From Acidobacteriota bacterium (GTDB taxonomy: Bacteria; Acidobacteriota; Terriglobia; Terriglobales; Acidobacteriaceae): a stretch of DNA of 64,000 nucleotides. Shown here piece by piece: positions 17,201-26,046 of this stretch. The translations under genes were made by a program, and so were the position numbers. The stretch is taken from assembly GCA_013289685.1 (NCBI GenBank), contig JABCZL010000002.1, positions 310,001 through 374,000 on the forward strand, in the 5' to 3' direction. The first letter of the stretch is position 1. The number at the start of each line of letters is the position of its first letter. Under the pieces are notes generated by a model. The model was given only the letters and a program-made list of their open reading frames with translations. It ran no database searches and had not been told where the DNA came from.

Positions 17201-18274
17201 ATGAACGAAACAGATCTCAATCGGAATGGCGGATTGACTCGGGTCGCGCGTTTCCCGCGGCTGCGCGCGCTGGCGTGGTCCGGCGATCACCTCTATGCTT
17301 CGCGCGGTTACGACTTGATGCGCGCAAGAATCCAGGATCCTTCTGCCAGCCTCACGTGGCAGCCCGTAGCCAATTTTCAGCCTGCCTTGCGTCGCCGCTT
17401 CTCAGTCATGAACCGGCTCACGGCGCGCCTGTTTCGCGACGGCTTTCATGCGCTCGCAGTGCTCCCGTCCGGTGCACTCATCGCTGCCGTTCCAGGCGCG
17501 ATCGTAATGCTGCGTCCAGGCGAAACCGAATTTCACCGCTCGCACACGATCCTGCGCGGCACGCGTCCGCTGCACATCACCGCAGTTCCCAGCGGCGCAA
17601 TATTCTGGGGAGAATACTTCGACAACGCTGCGCGGGATGAAGTCCACATCTACGCGTCCACCGACGCCGGCGCGACGTGGAGCGTCGCCTACACGTTCCC
17701 CAAGGGCGCCATTCGTCACGTCCACAACATCGTTCACGATCCCTGGGGAAATTGCCTGTGGGTGCTGACCGGAGACTACGGCGACGAATGCCGCGTCCTG
17801 CGCGCCGCCTGCGATTTCAGCCGGGTCGAAGCCATGTTGCAGGGCAAGCAGCAGGCCCGCGCGGTCGCCGCCATTCCTACTGAGGATGGCCTCTACTTTT
17901 CTTCCGACACTCCACTCGAATCGAACTACATCTACCGGCTCGACCGCCAGGCATCGTTGCAGCAGGTCACCCAGATCAGCAGTTCGTCCATCTACGGATG
18001 CCGTGTGGGAAGCCGCGTATTTTTTTCGACGATGGTGGAACCCAGCGACGTCAACCGCGATCGCCATGTGCGTGTGTACGGCTGTAATGGCGGAAGCGCC
18101 AAAGACTGGCATCCATTGCTGGAGTGGCAAAAAGACCGCTGGCCCATGGGCCTGTTTCAATATGGCAATGCATTCATGCCCGACGGCAACAACACCACGC
18201 CATTCCTGGCCCTGACCCCAGTAGCCGTCGAATCCGACGACATCGTCACCTCGCTCTACCTAGTCGGTTCGTAA
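17201..18274 (+). CDS. Beta-propeller (BNR/sialidase-fold-like) protein, unknown function
   Basis: 357 aa from the ATG at 17201. Blade-like repeats are visible, including an Asp-box-like STDAGATWS near the middle, plus repeated YLYS/IYR turns. There is no signal peptide, so it may be cytoplasmic. It lies between the DDAH-like hydrolase and the glucuronyl epimerase on the same strand, with short gaps, which suggests an operon. It may recognise or measure a sugar, but no catalytic set was identified. Confidence 0.7.
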   Translation: MNETDLNRNGGLTRVARFPRLRALAWSGDHLYASRGYDLMRARIQDPSASLTWQPVANFQPALRRRFSVMNRLTARLFRDGFHALAVLPSGALIAAVPGAIVMLRPGETEFHRSHTILRGTRPLHITAVPSGAIFWGEYFDNAARDEVHIYASTDAGATWSVAYTFPKGAIRHVHNIVHDPWGNCLWVLTGDYGDECRVLRAACDFSRVEAMLQGKQQARAVAAIPTEDGLYFSSDTPLESNYIYRLDRQASLQQVTQISSSSIYGCRVGSRVFFSTMVEPSDVNRDRHVRVYGCNGGSAKDWHPLLEWQKDRWPMGLFQYGNAFMPDGNNTTPFLALTPVAVESDDIVTSLYLVGS

Positions 18275-18309
18275 GCAGTCCGTATGTAGGGACGGCCGCC
18301 CCCGGCTAT

Positions 18310-18330
18310 CCGTCGAGCGCAGCTCGACGG
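18310..18330. terminator. Hairpin after the propeller gene
   Basis: CCGTCGAGC and GCTCGACGG form a perfect 9-bp stem with a GCA loop, 36 bases after the stop at 18274. No long T-run follows. It may be a terminator or part of the REP-like GTAGGGACGGC repeat beginning near 18285. Confidence 0.4.
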
Positions 18331-18370
18331 CTCTTCTCGCTCAGCGCCCACCACTCCCCGTTGCCGTAAT

Positions 18371-19378
18371 ATGGATCGAGAATCGAAAGCTCCCTTGCCT
18401 CGCCTCAGCTACTACCGTCGCATCTTCAGCGCCTACCTCATCGGCGGCAAAAGCCACCTCACCTTCTGGCACGAAACTCCGGCGGCAAATCCCAATGCGG
18501 CTGTCGGCGAGCTCGGCGAATACTACATGCTCTTCGCCGAGAAGGCCGACTATCAGGGCTTCTACGATTCCAACGGCGTTCCGCAACTCGACTATCATGG
18601 CCAGATCGGCCTGCAGTACAATCCCATCGCGATCGCGCAATATGGACTTGGAAACTACAATCTCTTCCGCCGCAGCGCCGATCCAGAACGCCGCCGGAAA
18701 TTCTTTGTAGTCGCCGACTGGCTCTACTCACACCTGGAGCAGAACCCGCATCGGCTCTCCGTCTGGAACCATCACTTCGATTGGGAATATCGCGACACGC
18801 TCCGAGCCCCATGGTACTCGGCACTCGCGCAAGGGCAGGGAATTTCCCTGCTGGTGCGGGCTCACAAAGAATCGCGTCAAGAATCAGAAGCCGCGCGTTA
18901 TCTCGATGCAGCGCGGCGCGCCCTCGCCTGCTTCCACGTGCCCATGAAAGACGGCGGCGTCGCCTTCACCGACAAGTCCGGCGACCTGTGGTTCGAGGAG
19001 TACATCGTCTCCCCGCCGACGCACATTCTCAACGGATTCATCTGGGCAGCCTGGGGCATCTACGATTACTTCCTCGCCACCAAAGACGCCTCCGCGCAGC
19101 AGTTGTTTTCCAGTGCGGTGCGTACACTGCTGCACAATCTGGACCGCTACGACCTGGGATTCTGGTCCCTCTACGAGCAGTCCGGTACCCGCCTGCCCAT
19201 GGTGGCCAGCCCCTTCTACCACCAGTTGCACATCGTGCAGTTGCGGGTGATGCATCGTCTGACAGGAGAAGCCGCGTTCGCCCGCGTGGCCGACCGCTGG
19301 GAAAGTTACAGCCGCAGCCGCAGCAAACGCACCCGCGCCCTCTGCTACAAAAGTGCCTTCAAACTCTGTTACTACTAG
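18371..19378 (+). CDS. D-glucuronyl C5-epimerase family protein
   Basis: 335 aa. The C-terminal half carries FYHQLHIVQLRVMHRLTG, which matches the YHxxHIxQL signature of heparan-type glucuronyl C5-epimerases, preceded by a WSLYEQSG segment. These enzymes convert D-glucuronate to L-iduronate in a polymer. The protein is nearly the size of the epimerase domain alone and lacks a signal peptide, so it may act on a cytoplasmic or lipid-linked glycan. Bacterial members are few but known; activity here is inferred. Confidence 0.8.
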   Translation: MDRESKAPLPRLSYYRRIFSAYLIGGKSHLTFWHETPAANPNAAVGELGEYYMLFAEKADYQGFYDSNGVPQLDYHGQIGLQYNPIAIAQYGLGNYNLFRRSADPERRRKFFVVADWLYSHLEQNPHRLSVWNHHFDWEYRDTLRAPWYSALAQGQGISLLVRAHKESRQESEAARYLDAARRALACFHVPMKDGGVAFTDKSGDLWFEEYIVSPPTHILNGFIWAAWGIYDYFLATKDASAQQLFSSAVRTLLHNLDRYDLGFWSLYEQSGTRLPMVASPFYHQLHIVQLRVMHRLTGEAAFARVADRWESYSRSRSKRTRALCYKSAFKLCYY

Positions 19379-19453
19379 AGCGCAAGCAGTTGGTTCTGAA
19401 AGTTTGGGATTCCTGCTTCCGGCGTTACAATTGCCGCATTTCTGGCCAGACCT

Positions 19454-22132
19454 ATGCAAGAGCCTTCTTCCGAAGCGCGCACCCGAACCGCGGAACTGAC
19501 CGGAACCGTTGCCGGGCGTTTTGCGATTCTGAAGATTCTGGGCGCCGGCGGCATGGGCGAGGTATACCAGGCAAAAGATACGAAACTAAGGCGTGTCGTC
19601 GCCATCAAGCGCATGTCGCCTCGCTTGCAGCAGGACGACGCCGACCGCCGCAAATTTCTTCGCGAGGCGCAGCAGGCTTCAGCCCTGAATCATCCCAACG
19701 TAGCAGGCATATACGACGTGATCGAGGAAGGAGGCGAAATCCTCCTGATCATGGAATTCGTCGAAGGCACGCCGCTGCGCTCCAAGATGCACATCGGCTT
19801 CGGCAACGATGAGTTCTTTGAGCTCGCGATCCAGGTGTTGGAGGGGCTGAACGCCGCCCACGAAAAAGGCATTCTCCACAGCGACATCAAGCCGGAGAAC
19901 ATCATGCTGACTCCGGCGGGAAACGCCAAGATCCTTGACTTCGGCGTGGCCAGGCGCTTTTCGCTTGGCACCAACGAGTCCATCACTGTCGAGACTTTTA
20001 CCGGCAACATCAGTGGCACGCCCGCCTATATGGCGCCCGAAATCCTGCTGCAGAAGCCCTACGACGGCCGTGCCGACCTCTTCTCCATGGGCCTGGTGTG
20101 TTACGAAATGCTGGGCGGCCGGCAGCCGTTTGAGACCGATAGCATTGCCGGCACGATGGCGTCGGTTCTGCACACCGAGCCGCCGTCGCTGGACGAACTC
20201 AATCCCAAGGTTTCTCCTGCGGTCGCTGCAATTGTGCGGACCATGCTGGAGAAAAATCCGGCACAACGCTACGCCAGCGCCCGAGATGTATTGATCGACC
20301 TGCGCCGCGTCCGCCAGGGCGAGAAACCGGTTTTCGCGAAGGCTGTCGTTTCGGAAAGCAAGCACGAAGAGAAGCCAGCACAAAAGACGGTCGGGTTTTC
20401 GAAAAAATTGCCAGTTATGATCGCCGTGGCTGTCTCGGTCCTACTAGCGGCACTTCTCATCGCACGAAGTGTTTTTCATAGGGGACCGATCGAGAGCTCA
20501 ACCAACGTGGGACAGCCTGCGGTCCCGATAGCGGGCACGCTCGTGGTTCTTCCCTTCGACGCCATCTCCGATGACGCCAAACTCACTGCATTCGGCGATG
20601 GCTTGGTTGACACGTTGACGGCCAAGCTGACGCAACTCGGTGACAACCATTCCCTGCAAGTGGTGTCAGCGGGCGAGATTCGCCAGAAGAATGTCGCCAG
20701 CCTGGCCCAGGCGCGCCAGGAATTCGGCGCCGACACCGGCTTGCACATCGGCTTGCAGCGCTCCGGAGCTTTGGTCCGGGTTACTTATTCGCTCAGCGAT
20801 GCGAAGACAGGAAAAGTGTTCAAGGCCGGCACGGTCGATGCCCCCGTGACGGACCCGTTCGCCATCGAAGATCAAGTCGCAACCGCAGTTGCCGCCGCGC
20901 TGGGATTGGAACTGCGAGCGGACGAAACCCGCGACCTTGCTTTTCACGGGACCACCATGCCCGACGCCTACAACTATTACACTCAGGCCCGCGGCTACCT
21001 GCAGGACGCGACTAAAACCGCCAATGCGGACAGCGCGATCATTCTGCTGGAACAGGCGCTCAAAGTGGATCCGAATTATGGAAGAGCCGAAGCCGACTTG
21101 GGCAGCGCCTACTGGGCGAAATATACCGCGAGCAAAGACAAGAGTCTGATCGCAAAGTCCCAGCAAGCTTGTTCGCGAGCGATTGAACTGGGCAACGCCG
21201 GGGCCGCCGGCCATGTGTGCCTGGGAACGATTGCCCGCGGCACCGGCAAGTACGAAGATGCCGTTACCCAGTTCCAGAGCGCAGTCCAGCTGGAGCCATC
21301 GAACGAAGATGCCTACATCGGACTGGGCGGCGCCTATGAACATTTGAGCAAAGCGGCGGACGCCGAGACTACTTATAAAAAGATCGTTCAGTTGCGCCCG
21401 AAGTACTGGCGCGGCTACAACCTGCTGGGCGCGTTCTACCTGCGCCAGGCACAATACGATGACGCCGCCAGGATGTTCCAGAAAGTGGTCGAACTCACGC
21501 CCGAAAGTTTTCGCGGTTATGCGAACATGGGCGCAACCCTTCTCTACGAAGCGAAATACGCGGAGGCCATTCCGCCGCTGGAGCAGTCGCTCGCAATCCA
21601 TTCCACTGCCGACACCTATTCGAACCTGGGCACGGCTTATTACTATCAACATCGTTTCAAGGACGCGGCGCAGACCTACGAAAAAACGATTCAACTCAAC
21701 GACAAGGACTATACGAATTGGGGAAACCTCGGTGAAGCGTATTACCTCAGCGGGGAGCGTCCCAAAGCCGAGGCCGCGTTTCGCAAGGCGATCGCCATGG
21801 CCAAAGAGGATCTCGCGGTCAACCCGCGCGACCCGCAATTGCTTCGGAGTCTGGCGAATTATCACGCCATGATCAACGACCGCACCAACGCCCTCAAATA
21901 TTTGAACCAGTCGCTGGAGCAGAGCAAGGTCGACAAGGATGCGCTCTTTTCCGCGGCGCAGATTTATAACGACCTGGGCGACAAAGGCCTGGCCCTCGAA
22001 TGGCTGGGTAAGGCTTTGCGTGCCGGATACGCTCCGGGCATGGCCCGGCAACAACCGGATTTGGACAATCTGCACGGAGACGCACGTTTTGAAGCTTTGT
22101 TAAACTCCACTGGCTCATCCCTGGACAAGTAG
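19454..22132 (+). CDS. Membrane Ser/Thr protein kinase with TolB-like and TPR domains
   Basis: 892 aa. The kinase has a glycine loop (GAGGMGEVYQAKD), Lys52, the catalytic loop HSDIKPEN at 142-149 and DFG at 162-164. The usual HRD Arg is Ser143, so it is not an RD kinase. A membrane helix lies at about 320-342 (PVMIAVAVSVLLAALLIARS). Then come a TolB-N-like domain (about 355-490) and 8-10 TPRs to the end. This architecture places the kinase inside and the TPRs in the periplasm. The phosphorylation targets are unknown. Confidence 0.92.
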   Translation: MQEPSSEARTRTAELTGTVAGRFAILKILGAGGMGEVYQAKDTKLRRVVAIKRMSPRLQQDDADRRKFLREAQQASALNHPNVAGIYDVIEEGGEILLIMEFVEGTPLRSKMHIGFGNDEFFELAIQVLEGLNAAHEKGILHSDIKPENIMLTPAGNAKILDFGVARRFSLGTNESITVETFTGNISGTPAYMAPEILLQKPYDGRADLFSMGLVCYEMLGGRQPFETDSIAGTMASVLHTEPPSLDELNPKVSPAVAAIVRTMLEKNPAQRYASARDVLIDLRRVRQGEKPVFAKAVVSESKHEEKPAQKTVGFSKKLPVMIAVAVSVLLAALLIARSVFHRGPIESSTNVGQPAVPIAGTLVVLPFDAISDDAKLTAFGDGLVDTLTAKLTQLGDNHSLQVVSAGEIRQKNVASLAQARQEFGADTGLHIGLQRSGALVRVTYSLSDAKTGKVFKAGTVDAPVTDPFAIEDQVATAVAAALGLELRADETRDLAFHGTTMPDAYNYYTQARGYLQDATKTANADSAIILLEQALKVDPNYGRAEADLGSAYWAKYTASKDKSLIAKSQQACSRAIELGNAGAAGHVCLGTIARGTGKYEDAVTQFQSAVQLEPSNEDAYIGLGGAYEHLSKAADAETTYKKIVQLRPKYWRGYNLLGAFYLRQAQYDDAARMFQKVVELTPESFRGYANMGATLLYEAKYAEAIPPLEQSLAIHSTADTYSNLGTAYYYQHRFKDAAQTYEKTIQLNDKDYTNWGNLGEAYYLSGERPKAEAAFRKAIAMAKEDLAVNPRDPQLLRSLANYHAMINDRTNALKYLNQSLEQSKVDKDALFSAAQIYNDLGDKGLALEWLGKALRAGYAPGMARQQPDLDNLHGDARFEALLNSTGSSLDK

Positions 22133-22166
22133 CGCGTTCGTCAAATTCCACTTCGGAGATAACAAA

Positions 22167-22433
22167 ATGGACGTTTGTGCTGGAGGTACGATCAACGCTG
22201 GCGCCACCTCAATCACCTTTACCAATCACCATAAAGTGCCGTGCAACATCACCAGTTGCGCATTACCGGGATTTCCCAAAATACCCCCGCCCGTGACCGT
22301 CCCGGCGAAAGTGGGTTCAACACCGGGTACGATCACGGTTCCGCTCAATCCCCCGCCCACGCAAACGGGCGATTACGAGTACACGCCCGATTGTTGTGAC
22401 CTCGAGACGAACCCGGTAATAAAAGTTCAGTAG
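22167..22433 (+). CDS. Small Cys-containing protein next to the Dlt-like cassette
   Basis: 88 aa, with GGAGAT seven bases before the ATG. Six cysteines occur (CAGG, PCNITSCALPG, PDCCDLE), and the middle is rich in Pro, Thr and Val, as in a small beta-sandwich with disulfides. There is no signal peptide. It lies 34 bases after the kinase gene and 179 bases before the adenylation gene, same strand. No family was recognised; a role as target or partner of either neighbour is speculative. Confidence 0.6.
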   Translation: MDVCAGGTINAGATSITFTNHHKVPCNITSCALPGFPKIPPPVTVPAKVGSTPGTITVPLNPPPTQTGDYEYTPDCCDLETNPVIKVQ

Positions 22434-22611
22434 CTTCCAAGCGGCGATTGTTCTTGCGAATGCTCCGGGGCTTATTGCTCCGGAGCCGTTCGATCGGGTC
22501 AGCCTTCGCTCACATCCCTCGTCTTGTCGCGCATGTGACTCTTGTACCTTGCGAGGAACTTCTCAGGCACGTCTAATATGCTGGAGACTGGATGAAGTTC
22601 CGCAGATTTAG

Positions 22612-24186
22612 ATGAGCACAAACCTCGCGCTCCCCTTCTACAACCATGCCAGGAATCATCCCGAACGGCTTGCCCTGTCCGTGAATCAGCAAGATTTCAC
22701 CTATGGTGAACTGGCGGACGTTGTCGAGCGGATTGCGGCATGGTTGCAGTCGCGACCGGCGAGTGAAATGAAACTCGTAGGAATCCTGGCCTCGCGGAGT
22801 TGGGAAGCGTATGCCGGACTTCTGGGCGCCTGCTGGGCGGGCGCTGCCTATGTTCCGCTGAACCCCGACTGGCCCGAACCAAGGCTGCTCAGCATATTGC
22901 AGACCACCGAACTCGACGCGCTCATCGTAGATGATCGCGGCCTGAAACTTCTCTCGCCGCAAGTTCTGAAGCGAACGCCGAAACAAATCCTGGCTCCAGC
23001 CAGCCCCGAATCATTTTTGCTCGGAACGCCGCCGACCAGCACGCCGATCGCCGGCTCCGGCACCTTGCCGCCGTCCGACCGTCATCATCTGCCCCAGACA
23101 CTTCGCGCGGACGACCTCGCCTACATCATTTTTACCTCGGGAACCACGGGATCGCCCAAAGGCGTCATGGTTTCCACCGGAAATGTTTCGGCGTTTCTCT
23201 CTGCCATGAGCGAGCTGTACCCCTTCAGCCCGCAAGACCGTGTTTCCCACCGGCACGAGATTTCGTTTGATTTCTCCGTTCTGGATCTTTTCATTACCTG
23301 GTTCTCGGGCGCGTCTCTGCACGTGATTCCAGCCAGCCAGTTGATGGGACCGTCACGCTTCATCCGCGAGCGGCAACTTACGGTATGGTTCTCAGTGCCA
23401 TCGGTAGTCGCTTTCATGCGCGACATGAAGATGCTCATGCCCGGAGCCTTCCCGTCGCTGCGCTATTCTGCCTTTTGTGGCGAGCCTCTGCCCGCCACTT
23501 CCGTGAAGGCATGGCAAGAGGCATGTACAGACAGTCTGATCGACAATATCTACGGTCCCACGGAAGCCACGGTCGCTTGCCTGAGTCAGAGGTGTTCCGA
23601 ACCCTTCGTGGTCACCCCAGAGCGCGGAACCATCGCCATCGGCAAGCCCTTCGCCGGCATGGACGCAGCGATTGTCGACGCGTCTCTTAATTTTCTTCCG
23701 TCGGGGGAAAAAGGTGAGCTCGCTCTTTCCGGCAGCCAGGTCGCGAAAGGATATTTCAAGGATTCGCAAAAGACGGCCGCCCGATTTCCCTCCATCGACA
23801 AAAAGGTCTGGTACCTCACAGGCGATTTTGCCTACCAGGACTCCGACGGAAGATTCCATCACCTGGGGCGCACGGACAACCAAGTCAAGGTGCTGGGCCA
23901 CAGGATCGAACTGGAGGACGTAGAGGCGCACCTCCGCGAAGTGTGCGCTGTCGATTCCGTGGCCGCCGTCGCGTGGCCGATTACAAACGCTCTGGCCGAG
24001 GGGATTGTGGCGTTCGTTGCGGGCAGCGCTCTCCCGGCCGCTGAAATCCGCGAGCAGATGCAGCGCCGCGTTCCGAAATATATGGTTCCCACTGAGGTGC
24101 GGTTCCTGCAGCGGCTGCCCGTGAGCGCGAGTGGCAAGACAGACCGAAAATCTCTCACCGAAATGCTCGCGCAAGGTTCGGCATGA
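22612..24186 (+). CDS. DltA-like amino acid adenylation enzyme
   Basis: 524 aa. The A3 core TSGTTGSPKGV, an Asp in FDFSVLDLF (alpha-amino contact), CGEPLP with Cys289, YGPTEATVA and the terminal ASGKTDRK are all present. The FDFSVLD, CGE and YGPTEATVA positions match D-alanine-carrier ligase DltA rather than typical NRPS domains. The expected reaction is D-alanine plus ATP to aminoacyl-AMP, then transfer to the carrier protein. The stop overlaps the MBOAT start by four bases, which is translational coupling. Confidence 0.88.
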   Translation: MSTNLALPFYNHARNHPERLALSVNQQDFTYGELADVVERIAAWLQSRPASEMKLVGILASRSWEAYAGLLGACWAGAAYVPLNPDWPEPRLLSILQTTELDALIVDDRGLKLLSPQVLKRTPKQILAPASPESFLLGTPPTSTPIAGSGTLPPSDRHHLPQTLRADDLAYIIFTSGTTGSPKGVMVSTGNVSAFLSAMSELYPFSPQDRVSHRHEISFDFSVLDLFITWFSGASLHVIPASQLMGPSRFIRERQLTVWFSVPSVVAFMRDMKMLMPGAFPSLRYSAFCGEPLPATSVKAWQEACTDSLIDNIYGPTEATVACLSQRCSEPFVVTPERGTIAIGKPFAGMDAAIVDASLNFLPSGEKGELALSGSQVAKGYFKDSQKTAARFPSIDKKVWYLTGDFAYQDSDGRFHHLGRTDNQVKVLGHRIELEDVEAHLREVCAVDSVAAVAWPITNALAEGIVAFVAGSALPAAEIREQMQRRVPKYMVPTEVRFLQRLPVSASGKTDRKSLTEMLAQGSA

Positions 24187-25649
24187 ACACGACCGATCTC
24201 CAAAGGGACGAGCCCCAGAGCGCCGCGCCCGCTCCTCGACCCTTCAGCTTCCTGCGCGGTTTTCGGATCATTCCACGCCTTGAGACCTACCCGTGGGTGG
24301 TCGCCTTCGCACAGACCATCGCCGGGAAGGCCACGATTCTCGCCTTGTTTGGGCTCGGCCTCTACTACGCGACCTGGCTTCACTATCTGCACAATCCCCG
24401 CTGGAAGGTCCAAATCTGTTTTCTGGTGGTCGTGACCGCCCTCCCGCAATACCGTCGGATTGTGCTGGTATTGGGCACGGTCTGCTGGGCGTTCGGCATT
24501 TGGTGGCAATGGGCGGAACATCCCCAGATCGTCCAGGCCGCGATCTCACTGGTTCTGGCGGCGGCAATATTCTTCTTGGCAATCCGCTTCCGTACCTCAT
24601 GGTTCGGACGCAGGCCTGTAGCAACCTTGCTCACCGGATTCGCTCTCACCGTCCTGCTCGCCAGTTATCTGCCCAAGGGCGGAACGCTCCGCACCATGTC
24701 ATTCGACTTCCTGCCCGTGTTCGGAGCGTACCTGTGGTTCCTCGCCTATTCGCTCATCGACATCAGTTCAAGAAAACGCGACTCCGTTTCTCTGCAGGTC
24801 GGCGCGTACCAGCCGATCTGGGGATCATCCGGCACGCCCTTTCCCAAAGGATCGGCGTATCTCCGGCGAATCGAAGCGAAGACCCCGGAGCAGCTTGCCG
24901 TGGCGCAACTCAAGGGTCTCAAGCTACTGGCGTGGTCGATCATCCTGGATCTCTTCCTGAACTTTGTATACATGCCGCTCGTCCACGGCTACTTAGGAAT
25001 CCCGTATTACGAGTTCGTGTTTCATCTCAGCCTGTTGCGAACACCCTTCAAGTGGTACGTCGGCTGGGAAAGTCTGATCGCAGACTTCCTGGGAAAGTTG
25101 GTGGACTTCTCCATTTTCGGGCACCGCATTATCGCCGTGTGCCGGATGGCGGGCTTCCTCGCACTGAGAAACACCTGGAGGCCCTTGTCGTCGCCATCGA
25201 TCGCGGAATTCTGGAACCGCTTCTATTATTACTTCAAGGAGTTGCTGGTCGATTGCTTCTTCTACCCCGCCTTCCTACGCTATTTCAAAACGTGGGGGCG
25301 CTGGCGTTTGTTCGCATCGACCGTTGCCGCCGCCGGTTTCGGAAACGCCTTCTTCCACTTCTTTCGCGACCTGAACTACATCGATGAACTTGGCTTCTGG
25401 AGGGCGCTCGCGGGGTTTCAAAGCTACATCTTCTATACGATCGTGCTCTCCGTGGGCATCGGCATCTCCCAGATGAGGCAGCAGAAGGCCGACAAAAAGA
25501 ATCCGGGTTGGATCCGCGCCCGGCTGATTTCGCCACTCTGCGTCGGCGGCTTCTTTTGCCTGTTGAGAATCTTCGATTACACCTACAAGCGATACCCGAT
25601 TTCAGAAAGTTTTCGGTTCCTGGCTCATCTTTTTAACTTAGTTTCCTGA
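24183..25649 (+). CDS. MBOAT-like acyltransferase (DltB-like, divergent)
   Basis: 488 aa with about ten membrane segments. The MBOAT signature FWxRWHxSLSxW is present but altered: F343-W344-N-R346-F347-Y348, so the first conserved His is replaced by Tyr. A second conserved His appears to be His392 in GNAFFHFFRD. In a Dlt system DltB transfers D-alanyl groups across the membrane. The loss of one His and the position between a DltA-like and a DltC-like gene make this a divergent member. Confidence 0.78.
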   Translation: MNTTDLQRDEPQSAAPAPRPFSFLRGFRIIPRLETYPWVVAFAQTIAGKATILALFGLGLYYATWLHYLHNPRWKVQICFLVVVTALPQYRRIVLVLGTVCWAFGIWWQWAEHPQIVQAAISLVLAAAIFFLAIRFRTSWFGRRPVATLLTGFALTVLLASYLPKGGTLRTMSFDFLPVFGAYLWFLAYSLIDISSRKRDSVSLQVGAYQPIWGSSGTPFPKGSAYLRRIEAKTPEQLAVAQLKGLKLLAWSIILDLFLNFVYMPLVHGYLGIPYYEFVFHLSLLRTPFKWYVGWESLIADFLGKLVDFSIFGHRIIAVCRMAGFLALRNTWRPLSSPSIAEFWNRFYYYFKELLVDCFFYPAFLRYFKTWGRWRLFASTVAAAGFGNAFFHFFRDLNYIDELGFWRALAGFQSYIFYTIVLSVGIGISQMRQQKADKKNPGWIRARLISPLCVGGFFCLLRIFDYTYKRYPISESFRFLAHLFNLVS

Positions 25650-25667
25650 GGAGTGAAGAGGAGTGCA

Positions 25668-25922
25668 ATGGAGCGCAAAGAAGTAATCCGGAAATTCCTT
25701 CAAACCTTGCTGGCCCACAAGTCTGATGCTCAGCCTTTCGCCGATGATGGGTCCTTGTTTCTGAGCGGCCGCCTGCAGTCGGTGGACGCGGTCGCACTGG
25801 CGGTTTTCCTGGAGGAGAAGTTTGGCCTGGACTTTGCGGAGATGGGTTTTGATCAGGAGAGATTGGACACGGTGAATGACATTGCGAGCCTGATTGAAGA
25901 ATCTTCCAATTCCAGGCAGTAG
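25668..25922 (+). CDS. DltC-like acyl/aminoacyl carrier protein
   Basis: 84 aa from the ATG at 25668, preceded by AGGAG; a GTG at 25653 is an alternative. A four-helix carrier pattern surrounds Ser38 in FLSGRLQSVDAV, the expected phosphopantetheine site. The residue before Ser is Gln instead of the usual Asp. It would receive the aminoacyl group from the DltA-like enzyme. No DltD or DltX gene follows. Confidence 0.82.
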   Translation: MERKEVIRKFLQTLLAHKSDAQPFADDGSLFLSGRLQSVDAVALAVFLEEKFGLDFAEMGFDQERLDTVNDIASLIEESSNSRQ

Positions 25923-26046
25923 GACGTGCGTACAAATCTGTACGAAAAGAGGTCTACCTTATCGCTCGCTCTTTCGATCGCGTCGAGACGTTCACAAGGC
26001 ACAGCACGTTAAGAACGAGCTGTAGTCCCACAGATTCGACCATTTC

